From positions 1 through 31,843 of the forward strand of contig CALABV010000103.1 in the NCBI GenBank assembly GCA_937886325.1: 31,843 bases of DNA. Direction: 5' to 3'. Shown here piece after piece: positions 15,619 through 22,594 of this stretch; the stretch's first letter is position 1, and every line of letters starts with the position of its first letter. Below the pieces are notes generated by a model that was not told the origin of the DNA, did no database searches, and was given only the letters and a program-made list of their open reading frames with translations. Both the position numbers and the translations under genes were made by a program. Source of the stretch: an uncultured Geobacter sp. Its GTDB lineage: Bacteria; Desulfobacterota; Desulfuromonadia; Geobacterales; Geobacteraceae.

Positions 15619-16998
15619 CTATTGACTTGCGGTGGTAACGGCGCCGCCATTCTTGCTGATCCGTCCGGGCTCCTCGGTTTCCGTCAGGGTCACGTCTTCC
15701 GGGATGCCTGACTTCCTTCGCAACGAAGACCGAACCTTGTCCCAATCAACCTTGTTTTCCGCGTTATACCGGTTGAGTTGTCCTTTCGCCTCATCTTCCA
15801 GGTTCTTGATGCGCCTGTAAACGTCGCCATGAACCTCGAGAAAAACCCGCCCGTCGTCGGAAAGAGCAACCTTTACCGGCTGATAGATAATCTCCCCGCC
15901 TGTGTTTACCCTGATGTCCGGAAAAATCTCCTCAATTTTCGCGGGGTGAACCCGGATGCAGCCATGGCTGCTGAAGGTATTGATGGATGCCGGACGGATT
16001 GTCCCGTGGATGAGGATCCCCGACATGGAGGTCTTAAGGGCGTATCTGCCCAGGGGATTTCGCTTGCCGGGCGGAACCTTTACCTGAACGACCTTTCCTT
16101 TTTGCTTCATTTCCTTCTGGATGGATGGCGGGACAAACCATGTGGGGTCTTTTACCTTCGAGGTTATCCTGAACTTTCCCGTGGGTGTCTGCCAACTCAC
16201 AGTCCTGGTGTTTGTAGGCATTCCCAGGCCCACCGGCACCGCTTTCTCGAGTTTCCGATCACGGAAGAAATAGAGGGTGCGATCCGGAATGTTGATCACG
16301 ATTCCTTCCGTGCGGGTCTTCGGCACGATTCTGCGGGTGTTTATGTGCAGTTTAATCCCCGGTTCCAGCGGTTGCGAGGGGTCCAGGTTGTTGTCACGCG
16401 CGATGGTTCGCCAGTTGACTCCCAACTTCGCGCCGAGCGTACGCAGTGACTGCCGTTTCTTGACGGTATAGACCTTTTTTTCCCCGATCATGAGTCGCGA
16501 ACTTACCGGGCCGTTATCCGCATCCTCTTCACCTTCGTTCGCAGTGAAGGAACTCTTGCCGGCGGCCGCCGTATCGGGTGGTGGCGAGACCTTCCGTGGA
16601 TTGTCGTTGCCGGGAATCCTTGGAGGCGTATCGGGCGTTGTCTCCGGACTTCCATCGGAAGGAACGTCGGCAGGAGCAACTGGCGGGGGAGGTTGTTCCC
16701 CGTTCGTCGACGATGTCGTAAGGGCTTTAACCTTTTTTTCGTAGAGCGAGCATTTCAGCAGGGTCAGGTGATACAGTTTTCCCGCCTCATCGACACTGTT
16801 CTGTCGGGTCAGTTCCTCCGCCCTTGAAAATGTATCCATGATGCTGGCATATTCCGCGGCCAGCGGGGGGGGCGGCGTACTCTTGCGAACGGCTTCCATG
16901 GCGGACAGCGCATCGTCACGGTAGCTCCGCGATTCGGCGAAGCAGGCGGTAACGGTAATCAGTGAAAAAAGGATGACAAGCAATGATCCACAACGCAT
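15619..16998 (-). CDS. L,D-transpeptidase (YkuD/ErfK) with LysM domain
   Basis: This is a predicted periplasmic peptidoglycan cross-linking or lipoprotein-anchoring enzyme (459 aa). The signal sequence ends in VTAC, which fits a lipobox, so the protein may be a lipoprotein; signal peptidase I cleavage after CFA is the alternative. Next comes a helical N-terminal part, a long Pro/Ser/Thr-rich linker, a LysM repeat (KVYTVKKRQSLRTLGAKLG ... PGIKLHI) and the YkuD domain. The catalytic motif reads HGTIRPAS and then SHGCIRV. ATG 16998 is chosen because it starts the signal peptide and GGGGAA lies upstream. The neighbours are convergent with LolA and divergent from gspA. Confidence 0.92.
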   Translation of the reverse strand: MRCGSLLVILFSLITVTACFAESRSYRDDALSAMEAVRKSTPPPPLAAEYASIMDTFSRAEELTRQNSVDEAGKLYHLTLLKCSLYEKKVKALTTSSTNGEQPPPPVAPADVPSDGSPETTPDTPPRIPGNDNPRKVSPPPDTAAAGKSSFTANEGEEDADNGPVSSRLMIGEKKVYTVKKRQSLRTLGAKLGVNWRTIARDNNLDPSQPLEPGIKLHINTRRIVPKTRTEGIVINIPDRTLYFFRDRKLEKAVPVGLGMPTNTRTVSWQTPTGKFRITSKVKDPTWFVPPSIQKEMKQKGKVVQVKVPPGKRNPLGRYALKTSMSGILIHGTIRPASINTFSSHGCIRVHPAKIEEIFPDIRVNTGGEIIYQPVKVALSDDGRVFLEVHGDVYRRIKNLEDEAKGQLNRYNAENKVDWDKVRSSLRRKSGIPEDVTLTETEEPGRISKNGGAVTTASQ

Positions 16999-17116
16999 TG
17001 GTATTTCCCCGTCCTTGCGAAAAGTATCGGGCGTCCGACCCGTGTCTGTCGTCCCTGTCTCTCGTGACAGCATCGTGGAGTGACGTGTCGGCGAGAGCCT
17101 CTGTTCGGTGGATGAG

Positions 17117-17144
17117 ATAATAACAAAAAAAGCCTAAAAAGCAA
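17117..17144 (-). promoter_or_regulatory. Possible promoter of the L,D-transpeptidase gene
   Basis: On the minus strand, TTGCTT (3 of 6) and TATTAT (5 of 6) are 16 bp apart within an AT-rich patch. The leader would be about 110 nt. Confidence 0.42.
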
Positions 17145-17292
17145 TTCTAAAGCTGGCTTCGATTCGGGTGGAGGAAGTGTGAAAATTCATGTGCAGGCAT
17201 CCCGTTTGTCTCCTGTCCCGCCGTCGGGATTTCCGGAAAAAATGCTTCCGAACTTGTTCCAACCGGTATATACTTACAAATCTTTGTCAGAC

Positions 17293-17425
17293 CCTGAATA
17301 TGTGACGCCTTCATGCCTTCGCCTTCTCGGAGCGCCTCGGTTTCCCGCAGTGGCGTGGGGTGAACCAGTCCGACGAAGTTCACCCGGCGTGATACAGCAT
17401 CGGCGACGTTCAAACCCCGGCATTC
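17293..17425 (+). repeat. Dispersed intergenic repeat, copy A
   Basis: This stretch aligns over its full length with copy B at 29890-30030 in the same orientation. Matches are near-perfect in GACGTTCAAACCCCGGCATT and in TTCACCCGGCGT. A 9-bp indel separates the copies after CCCGGCGT. Copy A contains a perfect 8-bp inverted repeat (GGGTGAAC at 17358-17365, GTTCACCC at 17378-17385). No terminal transposon features or target duplications were identified. Confidence 0.75.
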
Positions 17426-17564
17426 GGACATCACGGATGCAGGCTGATGAAAACAGAAAAGATTGCGGGGATTTCAGAAAATCCGGCGAGCTGGGTCGTG
17501 ACGATGGAGCGGAGTTCGCTATGTATCCGCTTTTTTTCGCGAAGCATTCGGCTGGGAGAGCAGT

Positions 17565-19199
17565 ATGTATTGTAGCTATTTCGGTTTCCTGGAAAAGCCT
17601 TTCACCATAACCCCCAACCCCCAGTTCATATTCCTCAGTAAAAACCACAAAGAAGCGTTTGCGCATCTTCTTTACGGGATTGATAATCACGCGGGATTCA
17701 TCGAACTGACGGGTGAGGTCGGCACCGGTAAAACCACGGTGCTGCGAACGCTGCTGAACCAGTTGGACAGTGACAGCTACCGTACCGCTCTCATCTTCAA
17801 TCCTTCCCTTTCCGCGCTTGAGCTTCTGCAGAACATTAACCATGAATACGGCATACCGTCGGACGACCAGGTCAATTCACGGCTGTTGGATTCCCTGAAC
17901 CGTTTCCTGCTCCGGGAGAACGCAGCCGGCCGCACCGTTGTGCTTGTCATCGATGAGGCGCAGAATCTTGAACCGCAGGTGCTTGAACAGATACGGCTCA
18001 TCTCGAACCTGGAAACGGAACGGGACAAACTGATCCAGATTGTGCTGGTGGGGCAGCCGGAACTGCGTGAGAAGCTGCGGCGTTCGGAGCTCAGGCAATT
18101 GAGCCAGCGGATAATGGTCCGCTATCACCTGTGTCCCATGGATTATTCCGATACCGTCGAGTACATCGAGCACCGCCTGGAGGTGGCAGGCGGACGGCGG
18201 CTCGATATCTTTACCCCCGGCGCGTTGAAACAAGTTTTCCGCTATTCGGGAGGGCTTCCCCGCCTCATCAATGTGGTGTGCGACCGGGCACTTCTGGTGG
18301 CGTACACGAAGGGTACCGGCGAGATAACGGCCCGTATGGCGGCCGAAGCAATAGCGGATGTGAGGAAAGAGGTCTCTCCTTTTCCGGTCCGAAGGTTCGC
18401 CCGTTTCGCGGGAATTGCAGCCGTGGCTATGCTGGCTTTGTTCGGGCTCTTTACCCTGATGCGCGGCTTGCCGGGTGTGGGGGAAAGGTCTGCTCCCGAC
18501 GACCGGGGCGCCCTCACGGAGAAACGCGACGAACAGCTCGCACAAACCGCATCTTCCCACGCTATACGGGAAATCCTGGCAAAGCAGACGGAAGGAGAGA
18601 GTGTGGTCGTGGCCTTCAATTCGCTGGCACGGGCCTGGGGTGTGCCGCCGGTCGTACAGGGGAAAGATTCGGCCTCGTTACGTCTGGAAGATCTCGCTGC
18701 GCGGAGCGGGCTCCGTGTTTCACGCTTCACGGGAAATCTGGGCGCTCTGCTCCGCATGGACTACCCGGCACTCCTCGAAATGACCCTGCCGGAAGGTGGG
18801 AAGCGGTACCTGGCCCTTCTGGGAACGGAAGACGGCAAGCTTATTCTCTCGCCCCAACCGAGGGAACGGAGTTCCGTCAGGAGCGCCGAGGTGGAGGGCA
18901 TCTGGTCCGGACGCAGTTATCTCCTGTGGAAGAATCCCCTGAACATTCCCCCCGTCACCAAGACCGGAACCAGCGGTGAGTCCATTCGGACACTGAAGAA
19001 GATGCTGCGGGGAGCGGGGGTCTATCAAGGGCCCGTAAACGACGTGTTCGATGACGCCGCTGTCGCGGCGGTGCGGCGCTTCCAGGCGGCGAACGGCCTG
19101 GAGCCCGACGGAGTGGTGGGGAATCAGACACTGCTTCTCCTGTATCGCGCGGGAGGAATGTCCGCATCTCCCAGACTCGTGAAGAAAGGGGAGTCATAA
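17565..19199 (+). CDS. gspA: GspA/ExeA-type AAA ATPase with C39-like and peptidoglycan-binding regions
   Basis: ExeA-family ATPases work with GspB to pass the type II secretin through peptidoglycan. The N-terminus YFGFLEKPFTITPNP is typical. Walker A GEVGTGKTT is at 50-58 and Walker B VVLVIDEAQ ends near 133, followed by GQPEL and the sensor region SQRIMVRYHL. One transmembrane helix (about 282-299) leads to a periplasmic part with a C39-peptidase-like region (about 340-450) and a PG_binding_1 domain (about 460-530, with LKKMLRGAGVYQGPVND and VRRFQAANGLEPDGVVG). The length of 544 aa is normal for the family. GGAG precedes the ATG closely. gspB follows after 4 nt. No other type II secretion gene is in the window. 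Confidence 0.9.
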   Translation: MYCSYFGFLEKPFTITPNPQFIFLSKNHKEAFAHLLYGIDNHAGFIELTGEVGTGKTTVLRTLLNQLDSDSYRTALIFNPSLSALELLQNINHEYGIPSDDQVNSRLLDSLNRFLLRENAAGRTVVLVIDEAQNLEPQVLEQIRLISNLETERDKLIQIVLVGQPELREKLRRSELRQLSQRIMVRYHLCPMDYSDTVEYIEHRLEVAGGRRLDIFTPGALKQVFRYSGGLPRLINVVCDRALLVAYTKGTGEITARMAAEAIADVRKEVSPFPVRRFARFAGIAAVAMLALFGLFTLMRGLPGVGERSAPDDRGALTEKRDEQLAQTASSHAIREILAKQTEGESVVVAFNSLARAWGVPPVVQGKDSASLRLEDLAARSGLRVSRFTGNLGALLRMDYPALLEMTLPEGGKRYLALLGTEDGKLILSPQPRERSSVRSAEVEGIWSGRSYLLWKNPLNIPPVTKTGTSGESIRTLKKMLRGAGVYQGPVNDVFDDAAVAAVRRFQAANGLEPDGVVGNQTLLLLYRAGGMSASPRLVKKGES

Positions 19200-19203
19200 C
19201 CCG

Positions 19204-19887
19204 ATGAGTTTCATACTGGATGCTCTGAAAAAGCTGGAACAGGAAAAGGCCGCACGCAGAGGCGGAAATGTGAATATTTCCGATGAAATAGTCAGAGGGA
19301 ACCATCGTGTTTCCCGCACCTCGAAGCGAACGGGACCGGTGAATGCGACAACCGTCGGCGTGGGGCTCGTACTGTTGATCCTGGTCGTGGCGGTGGCTGT
19401 TTTATGGCGCGATCGGGGAGTTGTCCGAGAGACTGAGAGCCCTGCCGCTGATACGCACGTCGGCCCGCGGGAGCCGGTTATCGCTGAAAGGGCATCGACC
19501 CCGCCGGCCCCGCGGGTACAGGAAGCGCCCCCGGTCCGCGCCGCGGCGCCTTCCGTTCCCCGGACCGAACCCCTTCCTACATCCCCGCAACAGCGCGCGG
19601 CCCGGACTGAGATCCCCGTAAGGACACCGCCGCCGACCGCGGCCAGTGACCGTGGCGGCGACTCGTATCAGGGGAGTGGGTCGTCGGGTGGAGGCCTGAC
19701 GGTCTCCGGGATTGCCTGGCAGGATGAGCGATCCGCCCGCAGGGCGGTGGTTAACGGCACCCTTCTGTCGGAAGGGAATACGGTCGGTGGCGCGAAGATC
19801 GTGGAAATACAGCAGGCCCGCGTCCGTTTTTCATCGAATGGACGGACCTTTGACGTGTCTCTCTCCGCTCCGGTGCAGGGCCGGTGA
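19204..19887 (+). CDS. gspB: GspB-type secretion pathway protein
   Basis: The 227-residue protein begins MSFILDALKKLEQEKAAR, the GspB signature that contacts the ATPase partner. A transmembrane helix follows at about 51-67 (GVGLVLLILVVAVAVLW), then a Pro/Ala-rich periplasmic linker. The C-terminal domain (about 160-222) has LTVSGIAWQDERSARRAVVN and later VEIQQARVRFSSNG, which is the GspB C-terminal domain. It presumably forms the inner-membrane GspAB complex with the preceding gene, 4 nt away, and the operon ends at the terminator downstream. Confidence 0.9.
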   Translation: MSFILDALKKLEQEKAARRGGNVNISDEIVRGNHRVSRTSKRTGPVNATTVGVGLVLLILVVAVAVLWRDRGVVRETESPAADTHVGPREPVIAERASTPPAPRVQEAPPVRAAAPSVPRTEPLPTSPQQRAARTEIPVRTPPPTAASDRGGDSYQGSGSSGGGLTVSGIAWQDERSARRAVVNGTLLSEGNTVGGAKIVEIQQARVRFSSNGRTFDVSLSAPVQGR

Positions 19888-19916
19888 AGCGTCCAGCGTG
19901 AATCTGAAACGAGAAC

Positions 19917-19948
19917 GGGCCGGGACATGGTGATGTTCCCGGCCCTTT
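19917..19948 (+). terminator. Terminator between gspB and the convergent diheme protein gene
   Basis: GGGCCGGGA (19917-19925) pairs with TCCCGGCCC (19937-19945) around an 11-nt loop and is followed only by TTT. The stem is strong but the T tract is weak. Confidence 0.6.
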
Positions 19949-19997
19949 GCGTTGATTTGGAAAATTTTCCCGCGGTCGGCGAGGCGCCGCTCTCCCG

Positions 19998-21653
19998 CTA
20001 TTTTCCCGTTCTGAAGCTCGCTATCTCGCTCGTTGTGCTGCCGCCGTTCTTGTCAAGGTCGGTTACCCGCCACCAGTAGGCGGTGTCTGCCTCCAGAGTG
20101 ACGGATACGCTGTGCCGGCCGAGGGATTTCGTGTCGTTCGCGTATGGCCCTTCGGCGCCTCCGAACGAAGCAAGAACAGCCGTAACCAATGCCCCGGCCA
20201 TCAGGAAAGAGGCAATCCTTCGAGTTCTTTTTCCCCTTGCCATCGCCACCAGTCCACATATGCCGAAAAAGGCCATCCCCGCGCCGGGCAAGGCGCTTCT
20301 CGCGCCGTTTGTCGGTTTCACCGGTACCACTACAGATTTCCATCGAGCTCGTGAAGGGTCCTCGCTGGTATAGTCAAGCCTGTAGCTGACGATGTCCTTC
20401 GCGTCCACTCCCGGACTCTTTTCCCAGGAAAAAACCGTCGGTTGCCGCGCCACGTCGACATCCCGGTTTTCCGGGGAGACAAGCCGCGGACCCTCTAGAT
20501 TTCCGTAGATGATCAGCTTTCCCTGATCGATGTACCCCCAGCCCGCTTCCATGATGTCTATATCGGTTGTCCCGGCCGGAAGCGGCTCCACCTTGATGAT
20601 GGTCGCGCATTTTGTCGAGGTTCCAGCGTTGTGGTCCAGGTTGAAATCATAGGGCCAGATCGTTCCCCGGTCGGGATTGTTCGATGGCTGGTCGGGAGGC
20701 GAGACGATTTTCTGCGGGGCGATAACGCGGTACGGCCCTTCGCTGTTTCTCGCCAGCCTGTTGCCCACGCCCAACGTGCCCGGAACGAGGTCCCTGTCGT
20801 CTACCCGCAGTGCGAGGAGAAGCCGGAGGCCGTTGAGCGTCGCGATGAAATCGCCGTTCTTGCGCCCCGCGACACCGGGTGAACTGTAGTCGCACCAGCC
20901 GTACGAGGTCTTTGCCTTGTCGGCTTCCACGGCATAATAGAAGGGGGCGGCCGGATAGCTCCCCTTCACGTGCGGGTCGCCGGAGTTGTCCGCCTCCATG
21001 GGATGCCCCTGGGAATAACCGTCCGGGGAGTACACGGTTATTTTTGTCGCCGAGGGGGAGGCGCCGGCCCTGGCAAGGAGATGCTCCATAATCACCCCCG
21101 AATACTCGGCGTAGTAGTCGCCGTCTTTCGAGGCATTCATCAGCAGAAACTGTGAGTGTTGCGGCATGGACCTGAGTTGTTCCCTTGTGAAGATGCGGAA
21201 CGGTGCGACCGTTTTCGACGGGTCGTCCTTGGCGTCTCCCGGGTAGCGAACCGATCGGATCTCGTCGATGTTGGAGTATCCGTCACCATCGGAATCCCGG
21301 GACTCAATCGATCTCAGGGCGGCCGTGTTCCGACCGGCGTCGCGGTACTCCCGTCCATAGGGGTTCAGCGTGGCGCTCTTGTCGCCCTTCCCGTCGTAGC
21401 CGTACCGGTAGTGGCACCACTGGCAGCTTCCGAAGGTTGTTTTCTTTCCCTTGATGGTATCCGTGCCCCCGCTGTGGCAGAGGGTGCAGGCGTCCAGTTT
21501 CGTCCCTGTCGCGCCGGGGTATGTTTTTTGGAATTTCGGCGAGTCCGACTCGCCCATGTGGTGGTAGGCGGCTGAAACAAGGGTCGGCAGGCCTCCCGCA
21601 AGCAGCAGGCAGCTCGCCAGAAACAGAAGTCCTGTCTTTAGCGTCTTTGGCAT
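19998..21653 (-). CDS. Periplasmic diheme c-type cytochrome with molybdopterin-domain-like core and FN3-like end
   Basis: The 551-residue protein starts with a signal peptide (1-28, LVSA). Two heme c sites follow, CTLCH (56-60) and CQWCH (77-81), then a calcium-loop-like DSDGDGYSN (120-128). The middle part (about 150-400) has YSGVIMEHLLARAG, VYSPDGYS and a Gly-Pro-x-Arg turn in NSEGPYRVI. This recalls the sulfite-oxidase-type molybdopterin fold and the diheme proteins of Geobacter named for a GEGP motif; both links are from memory. The last 140 residues look like a fibronectin-III domain (VFSWEKSPG ... TAYWWRVTDLD). It is split by two hydrophobic segments (about 457-472 and 480-497) joined by RGKRTRR. 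That suggests anchoring in the inner membrane with a cytoplasmic turn. AAGGAG lies 6 nt before the ATG. It is transcribed alone. Confidence 0.8.
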   Translation of the reverse strand: MPKTLKTGLLFLASCLLLAGGLPTLVSAAYHHMGESDSPKFQKTYPGATGTKLDACTLCHSGGTDTIKGKKTTFGSCQWCHYRYGYDGKGDKSATLNPYGREYRDAGRNTAALRSIESRDSDGDGYSNIDEIRSVRYPGDAKDDPSKTVAPFRIFTREQLRSMPQHSQFLLMNASKDGDYYAEYSGVIMEHLLARAGASPSATKITVYSPDGYSQGHPMEADNSGDPHVKGSYPAAPFYYAVEADKAKTSYGWCDYSSPGVAGRKNGDFIATLNGLRLLLALRVDDRDLVPGTLGVGNRLARNSEGPYRVIAPQKIVSPPDQPSNNPDRGTIWPYDFNLDHNAGTSTKCATIIKVEPLPAGTTDIDIMEAGWGYIDQGKLIIYGNLEGPRLVSPENRDVDVARQPTVFSWEKSPGVDAKDIVSYRLDYTSEDPSRARWKSVVVPVKPTNGARSALPGAGMAFFGICGLVAMARGKRTRRIASFLMAGALVTAVLASFGGAEGPYANDTKSLGRHSVSVTLEADTAYWWRVTDLDKNGGSTTSEIASFRTGK

Positions 21654-21731
21654 CTTTTTCTCCTTGTGAGAGGTTACGGTGCGCGTCGGCGGAGCCGTCC
21701 CGCGGGTTGACGTCGGCGTGCTCTGTTTCGC

Positions 21732-21761
21732 TATATAACAAAATATATTTCAAAAGAGCAA
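21732..21761 (-). promoter_or_regulatory. Possible promoter of the diheme protein gene
   Basis: On the minus strand, TTGCTC (3 of 6) and TATATA (4 of 6) are 18 bp apart in the AT-rich patch about 80 nt upstream of the ATG. Confidence 0.33.
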
Positions 21762-21832
21762 GATAGTATCTTCTATCGGCTGTCCACCGGGAAGCGCCTG
21801 CTGACTTTCGTGGAAATTCCCGATATATATTC

Positions 21833-21861
21833 TTGATTATACCGGATGCCTCGGGTACAAT
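21833..21861 (+). promoter_or_regulatory. Sigma-70-type promoter of the 72-residue gene
   Basis: TTGATT (4 of 6) and TACAAT (5 of 6) are separated by 17 bp. Transcription would begin near 21868, about 50 nt before the ATG. Confidence 0.55.
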
Positions 21862-21916
21862 CCGTCGGGTGCCGTACCTGCGGTAAAGACGAAAAATGAC
21901 GGGGAGGAGTTGTCCG

Positions 21917-22135
21917 ATGTGGAGTGTTTCCGTTGATGGCGTACGAGTGTATCGCGCTGGAAAGAACGATTGGGCCGGGGCTGCCTTGGCTGCCGAAAAC
22001 TGTGCGGTATTTCATGAAGATGTGGAGGAGGAGATAGTCGCGGATGATCTCAAGTCCTGCTACAATTGCCGGTTTCGACGCTGGACGGAAGCATCATTCG
22101 CCTGTTTCCATCCAAAGGGAGGCTCCGCACACTGA
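21917..22135 (+). CDS. Small Cys-rich protein, unknown function
   Basis: The 72-residue product starts at ATG 21917, 9 nt after GGAGG (21903-21907), behind a credible promoter. Its C-terminal half has the motif SCYNCRFRRW with a third Cys in SFACFHPKG, a C-x2-C...C pattern that could hold zinc or another metal. The N-terminal half is acidic (FHEDVEEEIVADDLKS). No family is recognised. It is probably real given the promoter, ribosome-binding site and motif. It ends 5 bp from the stop of a convergent small gene. Confidence 0.68.
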   Translation: MWSVSVDGVRVYRAGKNDWAGAALAAENCAVFHEDVEEEIVADDLKSCYNCRFRRWTEASFACFHPKGGSAH

Positions 22136-22140
22136 CGCCG

Positions 22141-22425
22141 TCATTTCTTATCTTCGTCAACCTCGCATCTGCGGCACTCGATCCCGCATTCCGCGCACTT
22201 CTTCGACATTTCACGAGGGAGAAAGATATTTGTCGCGCCGCAAATCTTGCATAAGACCATAATCGGCTCATCCATGTACAGGTAGCAGTTATAGTACCAC
22301 TCCCAGTTCATGTTCTTGATTTTTTCCAGTTCTTCTTCCGTCATTTCCCTTTTCGCAAGCTCATAGTGCATCGGTTTTTGTTGCGAGGGCCTTCTCTCCT
22401 CTTCTTTTGCCTGTTTTTTCTCCAT
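22141..22425 (-). CDS. Small zinc-ribbon-like protein, unknown function
   Basis: The 94-residue protein has a charged N-terminus (KKQAKEEERRPSQQ), an aromatic middle (NMNWEWYYNCYLYMDEP) and CxxC pairs in CKICG, CAECG and CRRC, the layout of a zinc ribbon. A GAAGGG ribbon-gene ribosome-binding site lies 8-9 nt before ATG 22425. No domain name can be assigned. The genes to either side are unrelated, so it is probably monocistronic. A TTGACT -35 element lies upstream on the minus strand with only a poor -10. Confidence 0.7.
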   Translation of the reverse strand: MEKKQAKEEERRPSQQKPMHYELAKREMTEEELEKIKNMNWEWYYNCYLYMDEPIMVLCKICGATNIFLPREMSKKCAECGIECRRCEVDEDKK

Positions 22426-22594
22426 TGCCGTTTTCCCTTCTCGGAATGGTACGCGATAGTGCGCCTGTCCACGCCCTACATTTTCTCTTTAATTGCGTGG
22501 TAGTCAAGCGCCGCGGAGAACAGTCACGAGAGAAAAGATGTGCGACAAACGGCAATAGCGGTTGGTGGGGTGAAGGCTGGATGGGGAGACGGAA

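Larger units (their letters stand above)
16999..17564 (+). other. 566-bp intergenic region between the transpeptidase and gspA genes
   Basis: It holds a minus-strand promoter for the transpeptidase (17117-17144) and one copy of a dispersed repeat (17293-17425). I see no gene, RNA gene or terminator in the rest. No clear promoter for gspA was found. Confidence 0.6.

Noticed and set aside
17147..17434. Minus-strand frame over repeat copy A (CRGLNVADAVS...)
   Set aside because: A similar frame runs over copy B and into the ferritin gene, but a 1-nt indel breaks the shared frame and no ribosome-binding site was seen. It is treated as part of the repeat and not as a gene.
21654..21730. Possible riboswitch in the leader of the diheme protein gene
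   Set aside because: Some GC-rich pairing exists but no known aptamer core could be recognised.
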